From NCBI GenBank assembly GCA_037482015.1, contig JBBFKT010000001.1, positions 62,001 to 126,000 of the forward strand: DNA of 64,000 bases, given 5' to 3'. Every line of letters starts with the position of its first letter. Position 1 is the stretch's first letter. The notes beneath the pieces were generated by a model, which worked only from the letters and a program-made list of their open reading frames with translations, searched no databases and was not told the origin of the DNA. The position numbers and the translations under genes are program-made. This DNA comes from Thermodesulforhabdaceae bacterium (GTDB lineage Bacteria > Desulfobacterota > Syntrophobacteria > Syntrophobacterales > Thermodesulforhabdaceae). Positions 34,739-45,293 of the stretch are shown piece after piece.

Positions 34739-35296
34739 TCAGGACATATCACGACACACTACGACATTTCCAGACTGCGCCCCCAGAATTTTCGCTGAAA
34801 CATGATTATAAAGCCAGGAAATAACCGCCAACCCAATAAGTAATTCTTGTCCCACAACCTTCAAAATAAGGCTTTTGGCATCAGCGCCGAGTTTTCGCTC
34901 AATGTTGGGACAAAGGAAATGGACGCAAAAATAATGACGGGCTTTAAGAAGACAACCCCTTTCACCAAGAAATAGACAATGACCTAGGTAAAAGGGCGAT
35001 GATGGTAGTTCACATCCCATTAAAACATTAACTGTAAGAGTTTCAACGTCATACCACAGTGCTACCTCTGGAGCACAACAACTTCCTTTGGGAGATTTAC
35101 CGCAAAGAGCACATTCATCCCATACGCCGAATTCTTTCATCGCTTTGGCAGTGTCATCTATGGCAGACTCATATTCTCTGATTAGATTTCGGAATTCTTC
35201 CTGATAAGAAGTGGAAGTATTTCTCAGAAAACAAGCTATTTCCTGGGCTTTAAGCCATCGATTTTTTACTTCTTCAATCAACTCTTTTTCATCCAT
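34739..35296 (-). CDS. cysteine-rich hypothetical protein
   Basis: The protein has 185 residues. The N-terminal third is helical and charged (MDEKELIEEVKNRWLKAQE). The middle has CALCGKSPKGSCCAPEVALWYD, then GCELPSSPFYLGHCLFLGERGCLLKARHYFC and FLCP. At least nine cysteines and a His are spaced as for an iron-sulfur cluster or zinc site, somewhat like YkgJ-type proteins. I do not recognise a named family. It stands alone between two + strand genes, with no operon context. Confidence 0.65.
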   Translation of the reverse strand: MDEKELIEEVKNRWLKAQEIACFLRNTSTSYQEEFRNLIREYESAIDDTAKAMKEFGVWDECALCGKSPKGSCCAPEVALWYDVETLTVNVLMGCELPSSPFYLGHCLFLGERGCLLKARHYFCVHFLCPNIERKLGADAKSLILKVVGQELLIGLAVISWLYNHVSAKILGAQSGNVVVCRDMS

Positions 35297-35442
35297 TTAT
35301 TTTGCTCCCGCTTTTGATGTGTGATTTTAGAAACTGAACGTTTTAAGTTTTTGACTTTTTCTATAAACTTTGTCTAGATAGTTTCGTTGCTAATCATATT
35401 GTTTTCGTGAAGCGATCCAGAAACCTAAAGGGAGGGTTACAA

Positions 35443-36006
35443 ATGTCGCATCATTTGGTAAGCTATCGGGTATCTGGTATTAATCGTGAACTCCTTAAAA
35501 AAGTTGGGATTATAGGGGCTGTCGTTGTTGTGATAGCCGTAGCCGTGTTCCTTGCCATACCGACAAAGTATTATTTTTGCTTAAAAGATGGACGCTTGGG
35601 ACTTTACGTAGGACGCATCGGCTGGTTTGATGCTCTGAAAGATAAATCATTTGAGCCAGTATATTTTGGCAAGGAAAAAGATCCAGAACTTCAAGCTTTG
35701 CTAAATCAACGTTTTAAGACTCGTGATGAAGCTTTGGAAGCTTTGCGCCCTGTGGCTCTCCATAGAATCCACCGCCATATTGGAGCTCTTGCAGAGATCG
35801 AAAAAACGCTTTTTGAACAGTATCAGGTCCTTTTAGGTGAGTATCTTGCGGCGCATCAGGCTGGAGTTAAAGGATTTGAAATTCCCATCGAGGCTCTTCA
35901 GACCTGGCTGGAAATGTATGAAAATCGTGAAAGTTTCAAGAAAATCTGTGAGCAAAGCGGGGTAAAACCTGAAAAACCAGTTCCTTCCCAGAAAGCTTCC
36001 CACTAA
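35443..36006 (+). CDS. hypothetical single-span membrane protein
   Basis: About 187 residues from ATG 35443, which has GGGAGGG just upstream. A longer form from 35407 lacks such a site. One membrane helix (VGIIGAVVVVIAVAVFLAI) is followed by a probably extracytoplasmic part with TKYYFCLKDGRLGLYVGRIG and a helical region rich in Glu and Leu. No enzyme motif or named family is recognised. It is followed by a bidirectional terminator, so it is probably transcribed alone. Confidence 0.65.
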   Translation: MSHHLVSYRVSGINRELLKKVGIIGAVVVVIAVAVFLAIPTKYYFCLKDGRLGLYVGRIGWFDALKDKSFEPVYFGKEKDPELQALLNQRFKTRDEALEALRPVALHRIHRHIGALAEIEKTLFEQYQVLLGEYLAAHQAGVKGFEIPIEALQTWLEMYENRESFKKICEQSGVKPEKPVPSQKASH

Positions 36007-36024
36007 TTTTTTAATGGGAAACGT

Positions 36025-36066
36025 TAGCGCAAGAGCTATAGGATCTCTGTAGCACTTGCGCTAATT
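36025..36066. terminator. bidirectional terminator between convergent genes
   Basis: TTAGCGCAAG and CTTGCGCTAA form perfect 10-bp arms, with a run of seven T after the right arm. It sits between the + strand hypothetical gene and the stop of selA on the minus strand. Confidence 0.75.
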
Positions 36067-37485
36067 TTTTTCTGTTTGCTGAATCCATTCTTTCCATGCC
36101 GCCAGGATAAATTCGTCATCACCCTTTTGCAGAGTTCTTATGTCTATGATCAGCCGATCTTCATCTATGCGGGCTATTATAGGTGGGTCGAATCTGCGAA
36201 AGAATTCTTCCAGTAACTGGGGAGCTTTTTCGCTGGAACGAATACTTACAGCCCAGGATGGGAGATCCACTTCAGGAAGGGAACCTCCTCCCGTTCGGGC
36301 TGTGCTTGGGATTGCTAAAACTTCCCAAGAATTACCAGATACGAACGCCCTTAATTTTTCTGCCAGTTCTATAGCTCGACGTTCTATCTCTTCTTGCGGC
36401 GTAGCAATCATCTTCAAAGTAGGCACGCGTTCAAAAGCCTTTTGTTCGTCATAGTAAAGTCGCAGGGTTGCTTCTAGTGCTGCAAGGGTCAGCTTGTCCA
36501 CTCGAAGTGCTCTGGTTAAAGGGTTTTTCTTGAGCCGTTCAATAAGATCCTTTCGCCCCACGATTATTCCTGCCTGAGGTCCTCCAAGTAGCTTATCCCC
36601 GCTGAAGGTTACAATGTCCATTCCTTTCTGGAGTTCTCCCTTAACGGTGGGTTCCCCTTTAAGCCCAAATCTGGAAAGATCTACAAAACAGCCGCTTCCC
36701 ATATCTTCCAGCGCAAGAAGTCCTCGGCTGTGAGCAAACTTTGCAAGTTCTTCCGCATCCACTTCGTGAGTAAAGCCGATGATCCTGTAGTTACTCTTGT
36801 GCACTTTCATCAAGGCTACAGTAGAATCACTGATGGCTTGTTCGTAATCACGCAGGTGAGTTCTATTAGTGCAACCGATTTCTCTAAGAATAGCTCCGCT
36901 CATTGCCATAACTTCTGGAATTCTGAAAGAGCCGCCAATTTCCACGAGTTCCCCTCGGGATATGATCACCTCTTTGCCTCTGGCGAGAGTATTTAGAACA
37001 AGAAGCACAGCCCCCGCATTATTGTTAACCACCAAAGCACCTTCAGCACCGGTAATGTCCCGAAGAAGACGTTCCGCATGAACGTATCTTGAACCCCTTT
37101 TACCCTGCTCAAGATCATATTCAAGCGTGCTATAGGATCGAGCGACTCGCTCCATCGCTTCGATTGCCTCTTCCGGAAGAATAGACCGTCCTAAATTGGT
37201 GTGGACAATCACGCCAGTAGCATTAACGACGGGTTTTAGGGTTGAGCTGGAAAGAATGTGTGCAGTCTTCAGGATTTTATTAACAAGATCTTCATCTGTG
37301 GAGGGATCTACCCCCATTTCCATAATTTTCCTTCGTTCTTCATCAATCACTGTTCTAGCTGCTTCAGTAATTATCTTTCTTGGGAAAATCAAATTTAAAG
37401 CCACAATTTTAGGGTTTTCTATTAGCACGTGGATGCTGGGAAGTTGTCTAAGTTTTTGCTGAATATTTTCACTAATTTTGCCCAT
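36061..37485 (-). CDS. selA: L-seryl-tRNA(Sec) selenium transferase
   Basis: The protein has 474 residues, a normal length. It converts seryl-tRNA(Sec) to selenocysteyl-tRNA(Sec) with selenophosphate. Visible family features are VVNATGVIVHTNLGRSILPEEA, YDLEQGKRGSRYVH, and VNNNAGAVLLVLNTLA. The PLP lysine is in TFSGDKLLGGPQAG (Lys298). Its presence implies that the organism makes selenoproteins. selB, selC and selD are not in this window, and no tRNA was seen in the 215-base upstream gap. Confidence 0.95.
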   Translation of the reverse strand: MGKISENIQQKLRQLPSIHVLIENPKIVALNLIFPRKIITEAARTVIDEERRKIMEMGVDPSTDEDLVNKILKTAHILSSSTLKPVVNATGVIVHTNLGRSILPEEAIEAMERVARSYSTLEYDLEQGKRGSRYVHAERLLRDITGAEGALVVNNNAGAVLLVLNTLARGKEVIISRGELVEIGGSFRIPEVMAMSGAILREIGCTNRTHLRDYEQAISDSTVALMKVHKSNYRIIGFTHEVDAEELAKFAHSRGLLALEDMGSGCFVDLSRFGLKGEPTVKGELQKGMDIVTFSGDKLLGGPQAGIIVGRKDLIERLKKNPLTRALRVDKLTLAALEATLRLYYDEQKAFERVPTLKMIATPQEEIERRAIELAEKLRAFVSGNSWEVLAIPSTARTGGGSLPEVDLPSWAVSIRSSEKAPQLLEEFFRRFDPPIIARIDEDRLIIDIRTLQKGDDEFILAAWKEWIQQTEKN

Positions 37486-37700
37486 TTCTTCACCTTTTCA
37501 AAATTATGCAAATGATGTAAAGCTAGCATTGAAAAAAAGAGTGATTGCAAGGCTATTCTTATCCTGTAACTTACAAATGGTGTCAAGTGGTTGGGGTGGG
37601 GGAGTTCGGGAACCACTTCTTATTATGTGATTTCAGGATAGTATTGCGGTCTTCACAGGATTGATCTTTGAGACAGAATGCGGGAGGTAAATGTCTGATC

Positions 37701-40700
37701 ATGCTGACATGTTCTAAGGGTAATTTTGATCTTATTCGTAAACCGTCCTCTTCTGGTGGACTCAATTATGTTACTTCGCTTATTTCTGAAGGACATCGTT
37801 ATATATCTATACACCATGTCATAAGACCGGTCTTTTCCTACATTGTTGGTTACCTTGCTCACAAGTTCCCGAAAACTATGCTAATAGCCGTTGCACCCAC
37901 CGATCGGGAAGCTCGAACTGTTTACCAAGAACTTGCCTTTTTTATGGGGCTTGATGTTGACAAAAGCAGGACCGACCCTTTTGAGAAAAAACTCCTTCTG
38001 CTTCCGTCCAGAAGTCTTGTTAAAAGATCTTTAGAAGATACCGTTTTTTCTAAGAGCGAAAGAATACAGACTCTTGCTAGGTTGGTTTGGACTTTAGAAC
38101 CCGGTGTTTTAGTAACATCGGCGGTTTCTCTCCTTGATCGATTGCCTCCTAAAGATGTTCTCGAAAGATCAACCTTACACATCCGGGTTGGTGAACTTAT
38201 CCCGGAAGACTTTGCCGAAAAACTTCTAAGCTGGGGATATCTGGATGTGAAACTCGTTGAAGTCCCGGGAGACTTCAGTGTTCGTCGAGACATTATCGAT
38301 TGCTTTGTCCCCCTTTATCCTTCGCCGGTTCGAATTGAACTCTGGGGACGAGAAGTTGAATCTATTCGGCTTTTTAATCCGTCCAGCCAGAGATCCTTTG
38401 GTGAATTGAGCGAAGTATTTTTTGTCCCTTCGGGAGAAGTGGTTCTTGATAAGGAAGCAAAAAGTCGGCTGGAACAACAACTTATTAAAGACGTGCAGGA
38501 AGGTTTGGTGGATTCATCGGATGTGACGCGATGGATAAGAAATATATCCAGAGGGGAGATTACAGACTGGGAGAGATTTATAGGGGTAGTTTATAACAAG
38601 ACGGAACTTCTGCACGATTATCTTCCCCCGGAATCCCTGTGGATTTGGTTTGACACTGACAGAGCCTTTAGCGAAATGACCGATCGATACCACGCCGAAT
38701 TAGCATCCAAGACGGATGCATCAAAATCCAGCCAATGGTTTCAGCCTCCAGAACGGCGAATTGAACATCCTGATGTCGTTATCGAAAAATCGAGAAAGGA
38801 GCGGGCGATCTGGTGTGATGATTTCCGAGTTACCTTAGAGTCGAAACATTTCTCACATCTACAAGCTAGCGAAAAAGTTCCTACAGTTGTTCTAGCTACA
38901 AGAAGTCTGAAGAATCTCCGTGATGAAATAGCTTCCGAGGAGACCCGGCAGGATGGTTCTCCTTCTTTCATGGAGTGTTTTGCTAGAAAACTTTCCAGTT
39001 GGCAGGATGAAAGCCACCGAATTGTTATCGTTTGTGCCCATATTCATCAGTGTGAACGACTCAAAAAAGTTTTGGAACGTTATGGCATTCCAGCCAGAGT
39101 AATTACGGGTTTCTTTTCATACAAAGATTTGGATCTGTGGGATAGTGGAAGCCTTCGACAGATACTGATATTTGCCGGATCTCTGGAAGATGGTTTTCTC
39201 CTGCCCGAAGAACATATTGCTGTAGTAGCAGAAAAGGAGCTTTTTGGGGGAGTTCCTGTCCGCCGAAGCAGACCATCTTTGAAAGGACTGGCTCTAAGTT
39301 CTTTCCAGGATCTTTCTGAAGGGGATTTTGTGGTTCATGTTCAGCATGGAATTGGTATCTACCGAGGGTTAGCTCATTTGAAGGTGGGTGATATCGAGAG
39401 CGACTTTCTCGTCATAGAGTATGAGGGAGGGGACAAGCTGTATGTGCCTGTGGACAGACTCCGAAGAGTCCAAAAGTATATCGGTTCTGAGGAAGGCCCT
39501 CCCCGCATAGATAGACTCGGGGGCACTCGATGGGAAACTCTCAAAAGAAAGGCTAAAGAATCGGCTGAAAGAGTTGCGGAAGAGTTGCTGCGCATTTATG
39601 CCCTGAGACAAGTAAAGGAGGGATATCCCTTTTCACCACCCGATGAAATTTATCGAGAATTTGAAGCGACTTTCCCTTTTGAAGAAACCCCTGATCAACT
39701 CAAAGCCATAGAAGATGTCATAAACGACATGATGTTACCACGCCCTATGGATCGGCTTATCTGTGGGGATGTGGGATTTGGAAAAACGGAAGTCGCTCTT
39801 AGAGCTGCCTTCAAGGCTTTTCTGGATCATAAACAGGTGGCGATTCTAGTTCCAACAACGGTGCTTGCTGAACAGCATTACCGCACTTTTTTGGAGCGTT
39901 TTACTAGATTTGGTGCTAAAGTAGAAATGTTGAGTCGATTTAGAAGCCATGCTCAACAGAAAAAGATTATCGAAGATATTCGAACGGGAAAAATAGACAT
40001 TGTTATTGGCACTCACCGACTACTTCAAGATGATGTGCAGTTTGCAAATCTCGGTCTGGTTATTATCGATGAAGAACATCGTTTTGGAGTAAAACACAAA
40101 GAGAAGCTCAAGCAGCTAAGAGTTTCTGTGGATGTTTTGACTCTCACCGCAACCCCCATACCTCGCACTCTTCATATGGCTCTTTCCGGTGTCAGGGAGA
40201 TGTCGGTCATTGAAACTCCACCGGCTGATAGGAAGGCTATAGAAACTTACGTTGTTGAATTTGACGGGGGGATAATCCGCGGAGCGATACTGAAGGAGTT
40301 GGAAAGAAAGGGGCAGGTGTTTTTTGTTCACAACGTGGTTCAGACCATAGAGTCTGTTGCTAACAGGATTAGAGAACTGGTTCCTGAGGCGAGAGTGGCA
40401 GTGGCTCACGGTCAAATGCCTGAACGGGAGCTGGAAAAAGTGATGTTAAGCTTCGTTCGTAAAGAGATTGATGTTCTAGTCTGCACGACTATCATAGAAT
40501 CAGGGTTAGACATTCCAAGTGCTAATACCATTATTATTAATGACGCTCATCGCCTTGGGCTTGCTCAGATGTATCAGTTAAGGGGTCGAGTGGGGCGGTC
40601 TGGAGAACAGGCTTATGCTTATCTTGTGGTGCCAAGAGAAGAACTCCTTTCACAGGAAGCGAAGAAACGTTTGATGACTCTCGTGGATTTCAGCAGTTTG

Positions 40701-41357
40701 GGTAGCGGATTTAAAATAGCTCTGAACGATTTGCAAATTCGAGGCGGTGGAGCTATTCTCGGTTCAGCCCAATCAGGACACATCGAAGCCGTTGGGTATG
40801 AACTCTACCTTGAACTTGTCCAGGAGATGATCAAAAAACTCAAAAACGAAGCTGTAGAGGAAGACTACGACCCAGAGATAAAAATCCCCGTATCGGCTTT
40901 TATTCCAGAGACTTACATGCCCGATTCTCGCCAACGACTTCTTGCCTATAAAAAGCTGGCTTCAGCTGCTTCTTCTGAAGAGATTAATGAGATTGTGAGA
41001 GAATGGAGAGATCGTTACGGATCCCTACCACCAGAGACCAGGTTTCTTGTGCTTTCAGCAAAAATTCGCCTTTTTATGAGGAAACTCAAAATCTTAAGAG
41101 CCGAAAACATTTCCGAAGGTTGGAAATTGACCTTCGTTCGTTCGGAAAATTGTGATCGTTTGAAAGAATTTTTTGCTTTGCAAGGCATTGTGGCTTTGAC
41201 TTCTAATGATCCAAGTGCTGTAATAGTGCCGGTTAGGACTCCCGATATTTTTGATAGATTGGTAATATTGAAAAAATATCTTGCAGGCATAGTGGCAAGT
41301 GATGAAATGGAAGAAAGCGAGGAAGAAGATAAAGTCCTAGAAAGGCGAAAAAAATGA
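37701..41357 (+). CDS. mfd: transcription-repair coupling factor Mfd
   Basis: About 1218 residues. Mfd removes stalled RNA polymerase and recruits UvrA. The RNA-polymerase-binding domain shows [20 protein letters not shown] and [15 protein letters not shown]. The translocase has Walker [20 protein letters not shown] (~689), [10 protein letters not shown] (~789), [16 protein letters not shown] and the TRG motif [19 protein letters not shown] 37701 is chosen; GGAGGT lies 12 bases before it, slightly far, and a TTG at 37668 is the alternative. The stop overlaps the next start as ATGA, so it heads a long co-directional run. Confidence 0.96.
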   Translation: MLTCSKGNFDLIRKPSSSGGLNYVTSLISEGHRYISIHHVIRPVFSYIVGYLAHKFPKTMLIAVAPTDREARTVYQELAFFMGLDVDKSRTDPFEKKLLLLPSRSLVKRSLEDTVFSKSERIQTLARLVWTLEPGVLVTSAVSLLDRLPPKDVLERSTLHIRVGELIPEDFAEKLLSWGYLDVKLVEVPGDFSVRRDIIDCFVPLYPSPVRIELWGREVESIRLFNPSSQRSFGELSEVFFVPSGEVVLDKEAKSRLEQQLIKDVQEGLVDSSDVTRWIRNISRGEITDWERFIGVVYNKTELLHDYLPPESLWIWFDTDRAFSEMTDRYHAELASKTDASKSSQWFQPPERRIEHPDVVIEKSRKERAIWCDDFRVTLESKHFSHLQASEKVPTVVLATRSLKNLRDEIASEETRQDGSPSFMECFARKLSSWQDESHRIVIVCAHIHQCERLKKVLERYGIPARVITGFFSYKDLDLWDSGSLRQILIFAGSLEDGFLLPEEHIAVVAEKELFGGVPVRRSRPSLKGLALSSFQDLSEGDFVVHVQHGIGIYRGLAHLKVGDIESDFLVIEYEGGDKLYVPVDRLRRVQKYIGSEEGPPRIDRLGGTRWETLKRKAKESAERVAEELLRIYALRQVKEGYPFSPPDEIYREFEATFPFEETPDQLKAIEDVINDMMLPRPMDRLICGDVGFGKTEVALRAAFKAFLDHKQVAILVPTTVLAEQHYRTFLERFTRFGAKVEMLSRFRSHAQQKKIIEDIRTGKIDIVIGTHRLLQDDVQFANLGLVIIDEEHRFGVKHKEKLKQLRVSVDVLTLTATPIPRTLHMALSGVREMSVIETPPADRKAIETYVVEFDGGIIRGAILKELERKGQVFFVHNVVQTIESVANRIRELVPEARVAVAHGQMPERELEKVMLSFVRKEIDVLVCTTIIESGLDIPSANTIIINDAHRLGLAQMYQLRGRVGRSGEQAYAYLVVPREELLSQEAKKRLMTLVDFSSLGSGFKIALNDLQIRGGGAILGSAQSGHIEAVGYELYLELVQEMIKKLKNEAVEEDYDPEIKIPVSAFIPETYMPDSRQRLLAYKKLASAASSEEINEIVREWRDRYGSLPPETRFLVLSAKIRLFMRKLKILRAENISEGWKLTFVRSENCDRLKEFFALQGIVALTSNDPSAVIVPVRTPDIFDRLVILKKYLAGIVASDEMEESEEEDKVLERRKK

Positions 41358-42289
41358 GAACAAAGTTTTTCTTCTTTGCTGTATTTTTTGTTGTGTTTTT
41401 TTCAGTGGCATCGGTTGGGAGAAGTTTTGCTGAAAATGTTGACCGCATCGTTGCGGTTGTAAATGATGATATCATTCTTTACAGTGACGTTCGGAAAAAG
41501 GTGAAAGAGATCAAGGATAAAATTCGTTCTGCTCTTCCTGTTCCTGAATCTGAACTGGAACGCCAGATACTGGATCAGATGGTCGAAGAAAAGCTGATAC
41601 AGCAGGAGATGAAAAGGTTGAAAATCAATGTAGATGATCAGAGTGTAGAAAGAGCTATAGAAAAAATTAAGAAAGATCAGGGACTTACGGATGACCAGTT
41701 TTTTGCCATGATTCAGAAGGAAGGGTTTACACTGGAGGAGTTTAAGAAGACTATTCGAAAGGAACTTGAGAGGGCTACCCTGATTGAAAAGGTCTTTCAG
41801 TCTAAAACGATAATAACCGACGCTGACATAGATCAGTATGTAAAAAAGCATCCTGAAGAATCCGTTCCAAGAGCTAAACTGTCGGTTATCTTTATTCCAA
41901 AAAACTCTGGAATATCGGGAGAAGAACTGTTGAAGAGAATAAAATCGGGAGCGGATTTTTACGAGCTAGCTAAAAAATATTCTAAAGGTCCTAATGCATC
42001 TGAAGGTGGAAGGGTAGGCTGGGTAAATGTTAGAGATCTTGCCGGGAAACTCCAAGAAGTGGTTATAAATCTTCCACCGGGGCAGATTTCTCCTGTCCTT
42101 TCTTCCGATGCTGGCGATTTTATCGTAAAGGTTGAAGAAAAGACGGTTGAAAGTGTAGCGCTTAATCCTTCGGATCCTAAGGAGCGAGAAAAGATCCGTA
42201 GAATGCTTATGCAAAGAGAAATAGAAACAAAATTCAAAGATTGGATGAAGAACTTGAGGGAAAAGGCTTACATAAGAGTTTCTCTCTAA
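41354..42289 (+). CDS. periplasmic peptidyl-prolyl isomerase, SurA/PpiC type
   Basis: The protein has 311 residues. A signal peptide (FFFFAVFFVVFFSVASVGRSFA) is followed by a SurA_N-type chaperone domain (VDRIVAVVNDDIILYSDVRKKV). One parvulin domain (RAKLSVIFIPKN, DFYELAKKYSKGPNASEGGRVGW) comes next. It helps outer-membrane proteins fold in the periplasm. Only one parvulin domain is present, whereas E. coli SurA has two. Its start overlaps the mfd stop by four bases. Confidence 0.9.
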   Translation: MRTKFFFFAVFFVVFFSVASVGRSFAENVDRIVAVVNDDIILYSDVRKKVKEIKDKIRSALPVPESELERQILDQMVEEKLIQQEMKRLKINVDDQSVERAIEKIKKDQGLTDDQFFAMIQKEGFTLEEFKKTIRKELERATLIEKVFQSKTIITDADIDQYVKKHPEESVPRAKLSVIFIPKNSGISGEELLKRIKSGADFYELAKKYSKGPNASEGGRVGWVNVRDLAGKLQEVVINLPPGQISPVLSSDAGDFIVKVEEKTVESVALNPSDPKEREKIRRMLMQREIETKFKDWMKNLREKAYIRVSL

Positions 42290-42300
42290 AGGTGGGGAAG

Positions 42301-43254
42301 ATGACAGAGGAACAAAATTTGAGTTCGCCAAAGGATATTGGGGCGTATCTTAAAAGATGCCGGGAAGAAAAGGGCATATCGCTTTTATATATTTCAGAAA
42401 CAACGAAAATTTCTCCCCAGCTTCTTAGAGCTATCGAAGAAGGGCAGTGGGAGAAGCTTTATTCATCTTTTTTCCTGATTAATTTTCTAAAGGCTTATTG
42501 CAAGGTAATAGGGGAGCCTTATGAACCGATTGTTAGGTTTGGGAAAAGGTTTTTTCTACCTATAGAAAAACAAAAAGCAGAGCGATACAAAAGTCTCCTT
42601 GTTCAACGGGCACCTATTTTCCCTAACCGTGGAAAGGTTATGTTTTACCTTTCGGTCGTTGCCATTTCGCTCCTTATGCTTGTGGGGGGACTTTTTCTCT
42701 CAAACAGGACCAATGAAGTAAAACAGATCCAAATGTCCGAAAAAGTTGAAAATCCGGTCGATGTGCCCCAAGAAGTTGTAAAAGTTTTAAAAGATCATTC
42801 CCCTGTGAGGAACTCTTCGGAATCAAAGGATTCTGGAACCAGCATTCAAGAGCCGGAAAAAACCCAGTTAGCTTCTTCTGCATCGGGAAAACAGCAAGGA
42901 ACTTCTCTTACAACTTCCGCCCCACTTGTAAATATTGCTGGAATAGACCCTAAGCAGAAGGCTGTTGAAGCTGGAGTGTCTTTGAACGTCCATAGGCTGG
43001 TTATAGAAGCCACAGATGAAACCTGGGTTAAGGTGTGGATAGATAATAACGATACTCCCGTCAGCAGGCTTTTGGCTGACAGCGAAAGAATTGAATTTGA
43101 AGTTAAGGAACGAGCGAAAGTAAAAATAGGTAATGCTGCCGCAGCCAGAATTATCTGGGATGATAAGACTTACGAAAAACTTGGAAAGAAAGGACGAACT
43201 ATAATAGTTAATCTTCCCAAAATACCGAAGTCTTCTGAAAAACATGCTCGCTGA
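42301..43254 (+). CDS. RodZ-like helix-turn-helix membrane protein
   Basis: About 317 residues from ATG 42301, with AGGTGGGG upstream. A cytoplasmic XRE-type domain (DIGAYLKRCREEKGISLLYISETTKISPQLLRAIEEGQW) precedes a single membrane span (VMFYLSVVAISLLMLVGGLFL). A low-complexity linker and a C-terminal beta domain (DUF4115: VIEATDETWVKVWID) follow. RodZ links MreB to the cell-wall elongation machine. The layout matches RodZ proteins of this size. Confidence 0.88.
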   Translation: MTEEQNLSSPKDIGAYLKRCREEKGISLLYISETTKISPQLLRAIEEGQWEKLYSSFFLINFLKAYCKVIGEPYEPIVRFGKRFFLPIEKQKAERYKSLLVQRAPIFPNRGKVMFYLSVVAISLLMLVGGLFLSNRTNEVKQIQMSEKVENPVDVPQEVVKVLKDHSPVRNSSESKDSGTSIQEPEKTQLASSASGKQQGTSLTTSAPLVNIAGIDPKQKAVEAGVSLNVHRLVIEATDETWVKVWIDNNDTPVSRLLADSERIEFEVKERAKVKIGNAAAARIIWDDKTYEKLGKKGRTIIVNLPKIPKSSEKHAR

Positions 43255-44020
43255 TGCCACCAAACTAATTTCGGAAAAACCGACAGCCATAATAATTACT
43301 GTTAAGCAACTGGGAGAAGCAGATCTTCTGGTCTTTTTTCTGGATCAGCTTGGAGTCCTTCGGCGTGCTGTTGCAAAAAACGCTCGCAGAAGCATGAAAC
43401 GGTTCCTTAACTGTCTAGAACCGCTCAGCGTAGTTAGTCTTTCCTATGAGCAAGGACGCTCAGGTGTTTTTCTTAAAGAGGCTCAGCTTCAGGAAGGATT
43501 TTATGTTTTCAGAGAAGACCCCATAATTATGGGGTTGGGCAAGCTTATAGAAGAACTTCTTATGGCTTTCCTTCCAGAAAATGATCCTCACGAAGAAAGT
43601 TTTAATCTTACGATGCGGGCTCTAAACAATATCTCGGTACGAAAGATGGATCCCTTGCTTGTTATAGTCTTATGGATTCTTCGTCTAATGACCCTTACAG
43701 GTTATGCCCCTTTGTTCGATCGTTGTGATCTTTGTGGAGTAAGCCTGGACAAGAAAAAACGCTGGGTATGGCAGTTGGAACCTCTTCGTTGTGTCTGCGC
43801 TGATCATTATCTTACAGGGAGTTTTAAATGGGAGTGGGATGTGGAAGTGTTAATGTTTCTTCGATCCGTTAGAACTCTACCACTTGATCGAATATGGAGG
43901 TTACGACTTTCTTCAACAAAGCTAATGGCTCTTTTCAGAAATATCTGTTGCTGGTGCGAAACTATTCTGCAGGCGGAAATTAAGAGTTATCGTTGGTTGG
44001 AACGACTGATGACAAAATAA
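43244..44020 (+). CDS. recO: DNA repair protein RecO
   Basis: The protein has 258 residues. The N-terminal OB fold includes VKQLGEADLLVFFLDQLGVLRRAVAKNARRS. The C-terminal zinc site has CDLCGVSLDKKKRWVWQ and a later CVCADHY. RecO loads RecA with RecR and anneals SSB-coated DNA. The start overlaps the rodZ-like stop by 11 bases. Length is normal. Confidence 0.9.
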   Translation: MLADATKLISEKPTAIIITVKQLGEADLLVFFLDQLGVLRRAVAKNARRSMKRFLNCLEPLSVVSLSYEQGRSGVFLKEAQLQEGFYVFREDPIIMGLGKLIEELLMAFLPENDPHEESFNLTMRALNNISVRKMDPLLVIVLWILRLMTLTGYAPLFDRCDLCGVSLDKKKRWVWQLEPLRCVCADHYLTGSFKWEWDVEVLMFLRSVRTLPLDRIWRLRLSSTKLMALFRNICCWCETILQAEIKSYRWLERLMTK

Positions 44021-44032
44021 GGATGATATCTT

Positions 44033-44734
44033 ATGGACTGGGGGTTAATCCAGCTTCAGAACTGGTTTATGAACTGGTCGGTTGCCGCTTTAGCTGTAGC
44101 CTTTGGCGGGGGAATTATCGCCAGCTTTACTCCATGCATATATCCGGTCCTTCCGATTGTTGTTTCCTATTTGGGATATCAGTCGGCCAAGAGAGGCAGG
44201 AGAGTCTTTATACTTGCCTTTATTTACGTTATGGGACTTGCTAGTACCTACGGGATGCTCGGTGTTGTGGCGATCCTTTCTGGGAAAGTTTTCGGGTTTT
44301 GGGCAGGAAGCAAATGGCTTTACATATTTGTAGGAAATGTGTGCCTCGTTGCCGCCTTTGTAATGCTTGAATGGATTAAGCTTCCGAACTTTTTCAACCG
44401 ATCTTTAGTGTCTGTTTCGTCCAGAGAAGGATTGTCGGGAGCTTTCTTTATGGGGGCGGCATCTGCCCTTGTGATGGGACCATGCACTACCCCAATTTTC
44501 GGAGCCGTCCTGTCTGCTGCGACGGTGAGTGAAAATCCATTACAAGGGATGTTAATCATTTTTAGTTTTTCTCTGGGTATTGGGTTACCCATACTTGTAT
44601 TCGGAACATTTACGGGGTTTATGGCGTCTTTGCCAAAGTCGGGACCCTGGCTTGTTAAGGTGCAAAAAATATGTGGAATTGTTATGCTTGCTCTCGCCCA
44701 ATACTTTTTCGTAAAAGCTGGAACACTCTGGTAA
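44033..44734 (+). CDS. CcdA/DsbD-type thiol-disulfide membrane transporter
   Basis: The protein has 233 residues and six predicted spans. The two redox cysteines lie in SFTPCIYPVLPIVVSYLGYQ and MGPCTTPIFGAVLSAAT, as in CcdA and the DsbD core. It carries electrons from cytoplasmic thioredoxin to the periplasm. The next gene encodes a TlpA-like thioredoxin, its likely acceptor. Together they would keep periplasmic cysteines reduced, for example for cytochrome c maturation. Confidence 0.9.
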   Translation: MDWGLIQLQNWFMNWSVAALAVAFGGGIIASFTPCIYPVLPIVVSYLGYQSAKRGRRVFILAFIYVMGLASTYGMLGVVAILSGKVFGFWAGSKWLYIFVGNVCLVAAFVMLEWIKLPNFFNRSLVSVSSREGLSGAFFMGAASALVMGPCTTPIFGAVLSAATVSENPLQGMLIIFSFSLGIGLPILVFGTFTGFMASLPKSGPWLVKVQKICGIVMLALAQYFFVKAGTLW

Positions 44735-44754
44735 GGAAAGGATTTGGGTAGAGA

Positions 44755-45279
44755 ATGACTAGAGGTAAAATATTGGCTTTTATAGTTGGCTTGATTGTTG
44801 GTATTTTTAGCCTGATGTGGTTTACTACACCAAGGTTTCAGGAAATTGACCTTGGCAAAAAGCTTCTTCACGAAGGCGACCCTGCCCCCGATTTTTCCTT
44901 GCCATCGATTTTAGATGGTAGAACAGTCTCATTGTCAGATTTTCGAAATTCAAAGACCGTTCTAATATATTTTTGGGCTACCTGGTGCCCCTCATGTCTT
45001 GAAGTTCGACCGGCAGTAAAGGCTATTAAAGAAAGGGTGTCAAATGATAGGCTTGAAGTGATCGCCATAAATATTGGAGCTGGGGATACGCCTGAATCTA
45101 TACGTAAATTTGAGCGACTTCACCCTCTGAATGTGCCCGTCCTTTTTGATAAAGAAGGAAAGGTGAGCCTGACCTACGGTGTGCGAGGTGTGCCGTTCTT
45201 TGTTATCATAAATCCAGAGGGTAAAATTACTTATCAAGGGCATGAACTGCCCCAGGAAATCGAAAGGTATCTGATGTGA
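44755..45279 (+). CDS. TlpA/ResA-like membrane-anchored thioredoxin
   Basis: The protein has 174 residues. An N-terminal anchor (ILAFIVGLIVGIFSLMWF) is followed by a TlpA fold with DPAPDFSLPSILDG and the active site YFWATWCPSCLEVRP. The cis-Pro region is YGVRGVPFFVIINPEG. It is predicted to act in the periplasm, receiving electrons from the CcdA-like protein encoded 20 bases upstream. The stop overlaps a possible GTG start of glgC. Confidence 0.9.
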   Translation: MTRGKILAFIVGLIVGIFSLMWFTTPRFQEIDLGKKLLHEGDPAPDFSLPSILDGRTVSLSDFRNSKTVLIYFWATWCPSCLEVRPAVKAIKERVSNDRLEVIAINIGAGDTPESIRKFERLHPLNVPVLFDKEGKVSLTYGVRGVPFFVIINPEGKITYQGHELPQEIERYLM

Positions 45280-45293
45280 GAAGGGTTACATTT

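Noticed and set aside
37486-37700. tRNA(Sec) gene next to selA
   Set aside because: No cloverleaf or CCA-like end could be found in the gap.
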